Part shown: one piece after another, positions 1 to 7,800 of the stretch
Numbering within the stretch: position 1 is the stretch's first letter
Layout of the letters: every line of letters starts with the position of its first letter
Origin: Acidimicrobiia bacterium
Lineage (GTDB): Bacteria > Actinomycetota > Acidimicrobiia > Acidimicrobiales > Aldehydirespiratoraceae
Direction of reading: 5' to 3'
DNA length: 13,801 bases
NCBI GenBank assembly: GCA_022824605.1
Contig: JAJDZO010000337.1
Span: forward strand, 1 to 13,801
Notes under the pieces: generated by a model
Databases searched by the model: none
What the model saw: only the letters and a program-made list of their open reading frames with translations
What the model was told of the DNA's origin: nothing
Made by a program: the position numbers and the translations under genes

Positions 1-26
1 CGAACACCGCCTCGATCCCATCGATC

Positions 27-124
27 CCACCAGCTATGCTGCCCACAGGAAGTGCCTCCTCACATGGCGAGAACCTGCGTAATCTCAAACCGCATTCTCC
101 CACGTCAGGAGGCCTTTCTGGTGG
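27..124. other. Nested inverted repeat, candidate structured RNA or long hairpin
   Basis: No gene is supported in 1-194. What can be seen is an unusually complete foldback. An outer 7-bp arm CCACCAG (27-33) pairs perfectly with CTGGTGG (118-124). An inner 7-bp arm GCCTCCT (54-60) pairs perfectly with AGGAGGC (107-113). Inside this the helix continues: 62-63 with 104-105, 65-67 with 100-102, a bulged C68, 69-73 with 95-99, a two-base bulge 74-75, 76-79 with 91-94, and an 11-nt apical loop (80-90). The inner hairpin alone has 21 pairs with two mismatches. The side loop 34-53 is 20 nt, facing only 4 nt (114-117). Strand cannot be decided, because both strands fold. It lies just beyond the 3' end of the minus-strand amidase gene, so it could also act on that transcript's end, although no T-run follows. 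It matches none of the riboswitch or RNA consensus patterns I know (tRNA, SRP, 6S, TPP, cobalamin, glycine). Confidence 0.35.
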
Positions 125-194
125 ACGCGCCAACCCCCCAAACCCCACCGCACCAGTGGATCCAGGCTTAGTTGCAAGTCACCAACGGGTTGTG

Positions 195-1610
195 TCAGTC
201 ATGCGGGGCAACGTCGATCACGGCGGGGCGGATGCCTAGGGTCTGCTCTATGTGGCTGGCATGCGCAAAGAGCTGCAGTTCTCCGTGGGGGCGCCCGACC
301 AACTGGATTCCGACTGGGAGACCGGTGTCGCTGTGGCCGCAGGGGACTGTGATCACCGGCAGGGTGGTGACGCTCACGGCCGCGGCGATCGACAGCCAGC
401 GGTAGTAGTCGCTCGGCGGGAGCCCGGCGCGGTAGCCGACATAGCGCTCCTCGACCGGAAACGGCAACACGCTGGCCGCCGGGCAGATGAGCAGGTCGTA
501 GTCGCTCATGAACTCCGTGGCGAGATCGAAGATCCGTGCTTGGGCCGCAAGCGAAGCCCGCACGGAGTCGCCGTCGACGGAGAGCCCCCGCTCGATGTTC
601 CACACCAGCTCCGGTTTGAGCAGATCACGCGCCCCGTCGAGTTCGTCCCCCAGCAGGGCAGCGAACAACAGGGCCCGTGGGATGTCGAAGGCCATCTCGG
701 CGTCGACCAGGTCGGGATGGTCGAGCACCACGGAGATGCCGTCACGCTCCAGCGCGTCCATCGCCCGACTGCACACTCTGGCGACCTCCGGTGCGGTCTC
801 GGTGACACCTAGGTCGACGCTGTAGGCCACTCGACGCGGGGCCTTCGGCGCCGCGGCCGCGCTGCGGAACGACTCTCGAGGCGGTGGCTTGCCGAGCCCG
901 GCCCGGGGGCTCTCACCCACCATCGCATCGGCGAACAGGGCGAGATCGGCGACATCACGTGCCATCGGCCCCTGCTGGGAGTGCACCGCGAACGGCATCA
1001 CGCTCGGCCCGTTCGCGATCCGTCCCGGCGACGGGCGCAGGCTGGTGATCCCGCAGAAGCTCGCCGGGGTGCGCAGCGAACCGGCCAGGTCGGAGCCGTG
1101 GGCCAACCAGGCCGTGCCGGTGGCCACCGCCGCGGCGGCACCGCCCGAGGATCCGCCCGGCGTTAGATGCAGATCGTGCGGGTTGCGGGTCGGCCCGAAG
1201 ACTTCGTTGAACGTGTTGCCGCCCGCGCCGAACTCGGGAGTGTTCGACATCGCGTACACCACCGCTCCCTGGGCTTCGAGCGTCTCCACGATCACGTCGG
1301 AGCGTTCGGGCACGAAATTCTCTCTAAGCCTTGAACCGTGAGTGTTCCTCACCCCGGCGACGGCGGTGAGGTCCTTGATGGGAACGGGCAGCCCGGCCAG
1401 CACGCCTCGCTCGCCGATCGGGCGCGTCATGAGCCGGTCGGCGTGACGCCGGGCCCGGTCGAAGCAGCGGGTCGGCAACGCGTTGACCAGCGGGTCGACA
1501 GCCTCGATACGAGCCCGGACCGCGTCGAGAGCGTCGTGTGGGCTGAGATCACCCGATGCCAGACGAGCCACCACTTCGCGTGCGCTCTGCCGGATCAGAT
1601 CGTCGGTCAT
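195..1610 (-). CDS. Amidase signature family hydrolase
   Basis: The 471-aa protein is a member of the amidase signature (GatA/FAAH) family, which hydrolyses carboxamide bonds through a Ser-cisSer-Lys triad. The triad is visible: Lys79 in GLPVPIKD, cis-Ser154 in the PGGSSGG loop, and nucleophile Ser178 in the segment that reads DLAGSLRTPA (normally DxGGSIRxPA). The 24-residue distance between the two serines equals that in FAAH. Length is normal for a free-standing amidase. The ATG is well supported by GAGGGG (1618-1623) 7 nt upstream. It is the last gene of a minus-strand operon, 47 bp after the FAD oxidoreductase stop, which suggests it releases an amine, ammonia or carboxylate in the same catabolic route. 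It is less likely to be GatA of the tRNA amidotransferase, since gatC and gatB are absent and the neighbours are oxidoreductases. Family is certain; substrate is unknown. Confidence 0.93.
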   Translation of the reverse strand: MTDDLIRQSAREVVARLASGDLSPHDALDAVRARIEAVDPLVNALPTRCFDRARRHADRLMTRPIGERGVLAGLPVPIKDLTAVAGVRNTHGSRLRENFVPERSDVIVETLEAQGAVVYAMSNTPEFGAGGNTFNEVFGPTRNPHDLHLTPGGSSGGAAAAVATGTAWLAHGSDLAGSLRTPASFCGITSLRPSPGRIANGPSVMPFAVHSQQGPMARDVADLALFADAMVGESPRAGLGKPPPRESFRSAAAAPKAPRRVAYSVDLGVTETAPEVARVCSRAMDALERDGISVVLDHPDLVDAEMAFDIPRALLFAALLGDELDGARDLLKPELVWNIERGLSVDGDSVRASLAAQARIFDLATEFMSDYDLLICPAASVLPFPVEERYVGYRAGLPPSDYYRWLSIAAAVSVTTLPVITVPCGHSDTGLPVGIQLVGRPHGELQLFAHASHIEQTLGIRPAVIDVAPHD

Positions 1611-1657
1611 GGTGGATCCCCTCGGCGTCGCTGTGTCGGCGGGCGCGGGCTCGGCCC

Positions 1658-3079
1658 TCAGCCGTGGACCGACATCGAGGAGTTGAGGTTGATCTCACGG
1701 TTGCGGCTGAATGCGCCCATATCGATGGGCAGGCCCGTGTAGCGGCCCTCGACCACTAGCGGATCAGCGTCATGGTCGTGGCCTGTCTCCACCGCCGCGA
1801 TGAGTTCGGCCATGCAGTGTCCGGCCACGCCCGCGTTCTTGAACTGGTTGCCGCTGGTGCCGATGGCCACATAGAAGCCGTCGAGGTCGGTGCGGTCGTA
1901 AATCGGGATCCAGTCGTCGCTCACGTCGTAGAGGTCCACCACACCCTTGCGGTCATGAGGCACACCCACCGCCGGCAGACGCCGATTCAGCCGCAGGACC
2001 TGCGCCTCCCACTGCTCGGCGCTGAGCCGCTGGTCGTAGTCGTCGGGGTCGACCCAGTCCTGCGGGTCGCAGCGGGGGTCGGTGCTGCCCACCAGGATGT
2101 GATTGCCGGTCTCGGGCCGGAAATAGATCCCGTTGTCGTCGTCCGCGATGTTGAACCCGTCACGCTCGTAGTCGAAACCCGCCGGGCCGGGTGCGTGATG
2201 CACTTCATGGCGCAGCGCCCGAGTCTTGATGTTCATCGAGTCGCCGACGCCGGCCATCGAGTTGATCACATACGAGTGCGGGCCGGCCACGTTCACCACC
2301 ACCGGCGCGGCCACGGTGGTGCCGTCGTCGAGGGTCACACCGGTAACCGTGGTGTTGCGGCGGTTGATGGCGGTCACAGCCGTGGAGAAGCGGAACTCGG
2401 CTCCGGCGGACTCCGCGGCCCGCTGCAGGTTGTGGGTGGTCAACTGCGGGTCGCTCACATAGCCGGCCTCGGGCGTGAACACCGCGCCGGGCAACTCCTC
2501 GGTGGCGTCGGCCCAGAAGCCCGGGTCGTCGGGCCGCTTCGGAGGGCCGTAGATGCCGGCATCGAGGATGGGCATGCGGCTCAGCAGCTCGCTCGTCGAC
2601 CAGTCCTCGTAGGCGACCCCGATGGCGTCGAAGTGGGGGAGCACCTTCAGGTAGTGGCCGCCGGGATCCTTGAGCGCCGCCATCCCGCACTGCCTGTACT
2701 CGATGAGCCCCAACTCGTCGCCGGCACCGAGATATTCGGGCCACTCCAGCCAGTACTGCAGGCCTTCGTAGGCCATGGCCACACCGGTGAAGGTGGAGTA
2801 GGTGAAGCGCACGATGGCACACGAGTTGACGGTGGAGCCGAACCCCGCCGCGGGGAGCTTGTCCACGCACAGCACGCGCCGGCCCCGCCGCCCAAGCTCG
2901 AAAGCGGTGGCCGCGCCGATCACGCCCGCGCCGACCACCACCGCGTCGAAACTGCCCTCGGCGCCGGGGCGATCAGATGCTCCCCGAGGGGCTGGCTGGC
3001 TGGTTGTGCCGCTGCGAGTGTCTTGCACCGCGCCGGGTGATTCGGCGCGGTCACGCCCCGAGGGGAGTTCAGATGCCAC
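1658..3079 (-). CDS. FAD-dependent oxidoreductase, DAO / sarcosine oxidase-like family
   Basis: This is a 473-aa flavoprotein of the D-amino-acid oxidase superfamily, which oxidises C-N bonds of amino acids or secondary and methylated amines. A Rossmann FAD-binding motif (VVVGAGVIGAAT, about residues 47-58, glycines 50/52/55) is followed by the end of beta-2 with an acidic residue (VLCVDK). The C-terminal part has GFYVAIGTSGNQFKNAGVAG, the second flavin-contacting signature of this superfamily. An N-terminal extension of roughly 40 residues precedes the FAD motif and looks low-complexity. I chose the GTG at 3079 because it overlaps the end of the dehydrogenase gene by 11 bp, consistent with translational coupling. 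No good Shine-Dalgarno is visible, and another GTG at 3028 is possible. The reading frame stays open upstream to 3310, but that part is antisense-like and overlaps the dehydrogenase coding sequence. Substrate is not predictable; a role with the adjacent dehydrogenase and amidase is inferred. Confidence 0.9.
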   Translation of the reverse strand: MASELPSGRDRAESPGAVQDTRSGTTSQPAPRGASDRPGAEGSFDAVVVGAGVIGAATAFELGRRGRRVLCVDKLPAAGFGSTVNSCAIVRFTYSTFTGVAMAYEGLQYWLEWPEYLGAGDELGLIEYRQCGMAALKDPGGHYLKVLPHFDAIGVAYEDWSTSELLSRMPILDAGIYGPPKRPDDPGFWADATEELPGAVFTPEAGYVSDPQLTTHNLQRAAESAGAEFRFSTAVTAINRRNTTVTGVTLDDGTTVAAPVVVNVAGPHSYVINSMAGVGDSMNIKTRALRHEVHHAPGPAGFDYERDGFNIADDDNGIYFRPETGNHILVGSTDPRCDPQDWVDPDDYDQRLSAEQWEAQVLRLNRRLPAVGVPHDRKGVVDLYDVSDDWIPIYDRTDLDGFYVAIGTSGNQFKNAGVAGHCMAELIAAVETGHDHDADPLVVEGRYTGLPIDMGAFSRNREINLNSSMSVHG

Positions 3080-4253
3080 GGTGGCGTTCGTTGCGCATGT
3101 CGAAGGCGATCTTGACCGCGCCGCGCCGGCCCGCCTCGGCGGCGTGGCCCAGCGCGTCGACATAGCGGTCGAGCGGGTACAGGGCCGACACCAGCCGGTC
3201 GAAGGCGACCTTGCCGGCCAACTCCACCGCCAGATCGAAGCTGGTGGTGAGCCGGCCGTCGGAGCGGACCTCCGTGCCGTAGGCGTAGCAGCCCACAAGC
3301 TCGGTCTCACGGTGCCACAGCCCGGTCAGTTCTGCGGTGACCGTGGCCGGCATCCCCAGCATCAGCACCCGGCCCCTGGGTCGGCACAGCGACAGCGCCT
3401 CAGCCATCGACGCCGACGAGCCCACCGCGTCGATCACCACATCGGCGCCGCCGGAGAGGTGCTCGCCGACCATGAACGACCCGGTGGCACGGCGCACGGC
3501 TCGCTTCAGTTCGCCGGGCTCGACCGCCGCGTCCGCACCGAGTTCCAGCGCCAGGGACCGCTGAGTCGAGTAGCGGGCACCGACCAGGATCGAAGCGGGC
3601 TCGGTCAGGCCCCGCAGCGCGGCTATCGCCACTAGGCCCAGGGTGCCCGCACCCACCACCGCCACGGTGTCGCCGGGCTGCGCGCCCGAGCGCAACGCGG
3701 CGTGCACACCGCACGCCACGGGCTCGATCATCACGGCCAGTTCGTCGCTCATCCAGTCGGGCACGTCGTGGAGTTGCGAGTCGTGGGCCACCAGCTCGGT
3801 GGACCAGCCCCCGCCGGTGGAACGGCAGAAACCGATCTGCAGTCCCGGCTTGAGATGGCCGCTCATCAGGTGGCGGTAGTCGTCGCCGTCGCCCGGCGCA
3901 GCCCCCGGATAGGGAAGCTCGAACCCTCGGGCCGCGTGGCCCATCACCGGCTCGACGATCACCCGGCGACCGTCGTCGGTGTCGGCCACGATCTCATGGC
4001 CGGGAACGAACGGGAATGAGACATAGTCCTCGAAGTAGCGCGACGAGCGACCGTCGATGGTGGCCAGGTCCGATCCGCAGATGCCGCAGAGCCGTGGGTA
4101 GATGCGCTGCCAGTCCTTGCCCGGCAGCTCGGGCGGATCGCTGTCGACCAGCTTGAGCGGGCCCCAGGTCGCTCCCGCGCCGGGGCGCAGCCGCGAGGCG
4201 ATAGCCGCAGCCGCGTAGCGGGCCTCCTTGCGCGAGAAGCGCAGCGCCTTCAC
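3069..4253 (-). CDS. Medium-chain zinc-type alcohol/polyol dehydrogenase
   Basis: The 394-aa protein is an MDR-family NAD(P)-dependent dehydrogenase. The GroES-like N-terminal domain carries the catalytic-zinc residues Cys59 (GICGSD), His86-Glu87 (PGHE) and probably Glu177 (EPVACGVHA). The Rossmann domain has VAVVGAGTLG at about 197-206. The lobe that normally has four cysteines for structural zinc is present in length (about 98-142) but has lost them: it reads ...ARGFELPYPGAAPGDGDDY..., where relatives carry a Cys cluster. The structural zinc is therefore probably absent. I place the start at GTG 4253 (protein begins MKALRF, typical for the family), because a TACCAT box ends 8 nt upstream and would give a leaderless mRNA. 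GTG 4259 is the alternative, and the frame is open to 4355. It is the first gene of the operon with the FAD oxidoreductase and amidase. Substrate unknown. Confidence 0.92.
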   Translation of the reverse strand: MKALRFSRKEARYAAAAIASRLRPGAGATWGPLKLVDSDPPELPGKDWQRIYPRLCGICGSDLATIDGRSSRYFEDYVSFPFVPGHEIVADTDDGRRVIVEPVMGHAARGFELPYPGAAPGDGDDYRHLMSGHLKPGLQIGFCRSTGGGWSTELVAHDSQLHDVPDWMSDELAVMIEPVACGVHAALRSGAQPGDTVAVVGAGTLGLVAIAALRGLTEPASILVGARYSTQRSLALELGADAAVEPGELKRAVRRATGSFMVGEHLSGGADVVIDAVGSSASMAEALSLCRPRGRVLMLGMPATVTAELTGLWHRETELVGCYAYGTEVRSDGRLTTSFDLAVELAGKVAFDRLVSALYPLDRYVDALGHAAEAGRRGAVKIAFDMRNERHRGI

Positions 4254-4261
4254 GAGCACCG

Positions 4262-4267
4262 ATGGTA
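4262..4267 (-). promoter_or_regulatory. Candidate -10 box (TACCAT) for the dehydrogenase operon, leaderless
   Basis: On the minus strand TACCAT fits the actinobacterial TANNNT -10 pattern and is separated by 8 nt from GTG 4253. A transcript would begin at or next to the start codon, which explains the lack of a Shine-Dalgarno. No convincing -35 is seen. Confidence 0.4.
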
Positions 4268-4348
4268 GCGAGGTCGACGACCTGCTGGTTTGGGAGATCG
4301 TGGCCTCGGGCCTGTCAGGCTGGCCGCGAAAGCCCCGTGTCGGTGGCT

Positions 4349-4376
4349 GGATCACCGGTCAGGGATCACCGTGATC
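4349..4376. promoter_or_regulatory. Operator-like palindrome with a repeated half-site
   Basis: GATCACCGTGATC (4364-4376) is a perfect 6+1+6 palindrome. GGATCACC occurs twice, at 4349-4356 and 4363-4370, spaced by 14 bp. It lies about 100 bp upstream of the dehydrogenase start and about 70 bp upstream of the candidate promoter of the type VII pair, so it could serve either gene set. The regulator is not in the window. Confidence 0.35.
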
Positions 4377-4398
4377 GATGTCTGCAATCATTTAAAGA

Positions 4399-4470
4399 CA
4401 TTTTCATGCATTTGAGATGTTGTTGTCATACCCCGCTGTCAGTATGGTCGGCCGACACATGAAAATGCAT
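4399..4470. promoter_or_regulatory. 10-bp inverted repeat flanking the candidate WXG100 promoter
   Basis: CATTTTCATG (4399-4408) and its exact reverse complement CATGAAAATG (4458-4467) are 49 bp apart. Each is followed by CAT, so ATGCAT occurs in both arms (4406-4411 and 4465-4470). The arms bracket the putative -35 and -10 and the expected start of transcription. This stretch is noticeably richer in A+T than its surroundings. An operator pair for a looping or dimeric regulator is the simplest reading. Confidence 0.4.
4420..4448 (+). promoter_or_regulatory. Candidate promoter for the WXG100-EssC pair
   Basis: TTGTTG (4420-4425), a 17-bp spacer, then TATGGT (4443-4448, a TANNNT -10) predicts a start near 4455. 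This leaves a leader of about 50 nt that contains the right arm of the inverted repeat and the strong Shine-Dalgarno at 4495-4500. Confidence 0.4.
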
Positions 4471-4508
4471 GAGAAAGCTCGTGCTTGCAACCACAAGGAG
4501 GGTTCAAA

Positions 4509-4784
4509 ATGGCTGGTGACATGTTGGTTATGTCCAAGTCGCAGATGGAGCAGTTGGCGGTGATCTTCGCCCGGCAGAAGGAGACGGCCGAGGGGGTGAT
4601 CAGCGCAATAGGGGCCGGCATCGAGGGCACCACCTGGCAGGGGGCGAGAGCCGACCGCTTCCGGCAGCTCTGGGAGACGGAGTTCCGGCCCAACCTGCGG
4701 GCGTTGTGCGATGCGCTGGGGGAGCACTCGACGTTCATCACCGCAGAGCTCCAAGCCGGAGTCAGCGCTCTCGACACCGTCTAG
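4509..4784 (+). CDS. WXG100 family type VII secretion protein (ESAT-6-like)
   Basis: This 91-aa protein has the size and layout of WXG100 proteins: two amphipathic helices joined by a turn carrying Trp43-Gln-Gly45. Such proteins form helical-hairpin dimers and are exported by type VII systems without a classical signal peptide; none is present here. The C-terminal export signal of the family is YxxxD/E; the best match here is Phe76-x-x-x-Glu80, with Phe replacing Tyr. ATG 4509 is chosen because AAGGAG (4495-4500) lies 8 nt upstream; an in-frame ATG at 4485 would precede the Shine-Dalgarno. The stop lies 20 bp before the start of the EssC-like ATPase on the same strand, which points to one transcript and identifies the probable transporter. 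It may be a homodimer, since no second WXG100 gene is adjacent. No effector domain is attached. Confidence 0.88.
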   Translation: MAGDMLVMSKSQMEQLAVIFARQKETAEGVISAIGAGIEGTTWQGARADRFRQLWETEFRPNLRALCDALGEHSTFITAELQAGVSALDTV

Positions 4785-4804
4785 GGCTCTGCCCGGCGAC
4801 TCTG

Positions 4805-7800
4805 GTGCGAGTCCGGCATCGACTCAACGGTGCGGAGCGGACCGTGGAGATCGACTCCCGCCTCGAGGGCTTCAAGGTGGGTGATCTCGCGGCGGCACTC
4901 AGTGGACGACAGGTCGAGGCCGGCGACAGCGGCATCAACGGCCTACGCGTCGACGGGTGCTGGTACGGCCCGCAGACCCCGTTGACGTCGGTGCCGATCT
5001 GGGAGGGGGCGCTGCTCGAAGCCGCTCCCAACGACGAGCAGTCCCCCTCCCAGTCATCACCGGACCAGTCTCGCCCGCCGACTCGCCGGGCCGCGGTGGC
5101 CGTCACCGCGGGGCTGCGAGCGGGCACCCATGTTGTGCCACCCGGGTCCGGCGATTGGGAGATCGGGCGCTCGCCGACATGCGACCTGGTGTTTGACGAT
5201 CCCACCGTCTCGAGGCGACACGCCCGAGTGACGGTGAGCAAGGCCGGCAGGCGGACCGCGATCAGCGATCTCGGATCCCGCAACGGCACGGTCGTCGCCG
5301 GCCGCGCCGCCGCGGTGCCGACCCGGATACCGGCCCGGGCCACCGTACGCCTGGGAGCCACCTGCCTGCAGTGGCGGACCCCGATCGACGACGCCCCTCC
5401 GGCCGTGCGAGCCGGGCTCGGCGCGATGGCAGGACGTATCCCGTTCAACCGCCCTCCCCGCCGCCGGCCGCCGACGACTCCCGACGTTCTGCATGCACCG
5501 GCAGGACCTCCGGCCCGGCCCGAGTCCGAACCCCTGTCGTGGGCCGGGATCGCCCTGCCCGCCGCGGCCGGGCTCGTGCTGGCTGTGGTGTGGAGCCCGT
5601 TCATGGCCGTGTTCGCAGCCCTAGGTCCACTCATCACGGTGGGCACCTGGCTCGAGCGCCGCCGCCGGGCCGCCCGGTCCCATCAGCGGGCCTGCTCTGA
5701 AGCGGCCCAGCGGCTCGCTGATTTCGTCAACATGCTGCCCAAGGCGCACGCCGCCGAGGGGCGCAGACGGGTCGCCCTTGTGCCGGATCTGGCCGAAACG
5801 GTCCGCCGGGCCGAGACGCCGTCGCTGCGTTGCTGGGAGCGTCGCCGCGGCGATCCCGACGCTATGCGGCTCGGTGTCGGCATGGCGGACGTGCCCTATG
5901 CGCCGCCGCTGAAGGTGGACGGCAGTCAACCGGCTGCGCCCGACGCGTTGAGAGCTCTGCACGAAATGGAGCCGCTGGCCGATGTGCCGGTGGCGGTGTC
6001 GCTGATGCCCGGAGAGGTTGTGGGTGTGGTGGGACCGCCCGCGGCTGCCCGGGCGGTGGCCCGCGGCCTCGTCCTTCAGGCCGCGGTGCTTCACGGTCCC
6101 GCTGATTTGGCCATCGCGGGCCTGGTGCCCGGGCTCGCGGCGGAATGGTCGTGGATGGGATGGCTTCCCCACACCATCGACCTCGCGGGCGAGCCCGCAG
6201 CGTTGGTGGCCACCGAGTCCGGCACCGCCGCGGCCGCGGCGGAGGCGGCTGCTGCGGGCGTCGCAGGTCGCACACTGCTGACAGTCATCGACGGCACCGA
6301 AACGCTCACAGGGCGGGCCGCGCCGGGCCGGACGGTGCTCGGATTGGAGCAGAGCGCCGGGATCGTGATCACCAGCGATGTCTGCGACCTGCCCTCGCGT
6401 TGCACCACCATCGTCGACATCGATCACGACGCCGGCCGGCTGAGGCTGGTGGATCCCCGGTCCTCGGCGGTGATGGGGCCGCTGGTGGCCTGGGGTGTCA
6501 CCGTCGCTACCGCCACGGCTGCCGCGGCCCGCCTGGCCCGGCTGGAGGATCCCGAGCAACGGGCCGCGACCGCCAACCTTCCCAACTCCGTGTCGCTGCT
6601 GGACCTCATCGGCGGCGATGTGACCCCACAGACGGTGCAGCAGCGATGGTCCACCACCCGGGGCACGGATCACCTGCGGGCCCCCATCGGAGCGACCGCG
6701 GAGGGAGCGCTGGTCCTCGACCTGGTGGCCGACGGACCTCATCTGCTCGTCGGAGGCACGACCGGTTCGGGCAAGTCAGAACTGCTGCGGTCGATGGTGG
6801 CCGGGCTGGCCCTGTCGGCGGACCCCGACCATCTGGCCTTCGTCCTCATCGACTACAAGGGCGGCGCCGCCTTCGACCGCTGCGCGGAGATGCCCCATGT
6901 GGCCGGCATGGTCACCGATCTCGACGACCGCCTCGCCGAACGCGCGCTGGTGTGCCTCGAGGCCGAACTGCGACATCGCGAGGAACGGCTGCGGGCCGCC
7001 GGTGCTGAGAACCTGGCTGCATTCCGGTCCCGGACCGCACCAGCGGGCGGCGATCCACGGGCCCGGCCCTCATCGGCGGGCGGCGATCCCCTGCCCCGGC
7101 CCTCATCGGCCGGCGGCGATCCCCTGCCCCGGCTGGTCGTCGTGGTGGACGAGTTCGCCACGCTGGCGGCCGAGCTGCCCGACTTCCTGCGCTCGCTGGT
7201 CGGGATCGCCCAACGGGGTCGCAGCCTCGGCGTTCACATGGTGCTGGCCACTCAGCGGCCGGCCGGGGTGGTGACCGACGACATCAGAGCCAACACCTCG
7301 TGTCGGATCGCGCTGCGGGTGACCGACCGCCACGACTCCAACGACGTGATCGGCTCACCCGACGCGGCCCGCATCCCCCGCCAGCGGCCCGGTCGGGCGA
7401 TGGCCAGTTTCGGGCCGGGCGAACTGGTCGCCTTCCAGTCGGCGCTGGTGACCGGCAACACGCCGCGATGCTCGACCGGTCTGCGGGTTGCGCCGGTCGG
7501 ATCGCGCCCCACCGGGCCCGCCGCGGATCAATACAGCGACCTCGACGAGGTGGTGGAGGCCGTTCGAGCAGCTCACAACAGCCTTGGAGGCGCCGCGCCC
7601 CGCTCGCCGTGGCCGGCACCCCTCCCCGACGAGGTCGACGCGGCGCGCCTCGCGGTGGCAGCCGGAGCGGGCCGGCCCGCGGCCTGGTTGGTCGACGATC
7701 CCTTCCACCAGCGGCAGTTTCCCGGCGGATGGCGACCGACCGACGGGCATCTTGCGATCATCGGCAGGCCCGGCTCGGGCACCACCACCACTCTGGCCGC

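Noticed and set aside
27..124. The left-end foldback as tRNA, SRP RNA or integron attC site
   Set aside because: No T-loop or anticodon arrangement, no GGAA tetraloop or AAGGAAGCAGCC-type SRP motif, and no AAC/GTT core sites at the arms.
1772..3040. 422-codon open frame on the plus strand, opposite the FAD oxidoreductase
   Set aside because: Composition is Val/His/Gly-rich without any domain, and it lies wholly antisense to a clear flavoprotein gene. It is a typical shadow frame in GC-rich DNA.
3080..3310. Upstream extension of the FAD oxidoreductase frame
   Set aside because: It would overlap the dehydrogenase coding sequence by 242 bp and encodes an Arg/Ser/Thr-rich stretch typical of a wrong frame.
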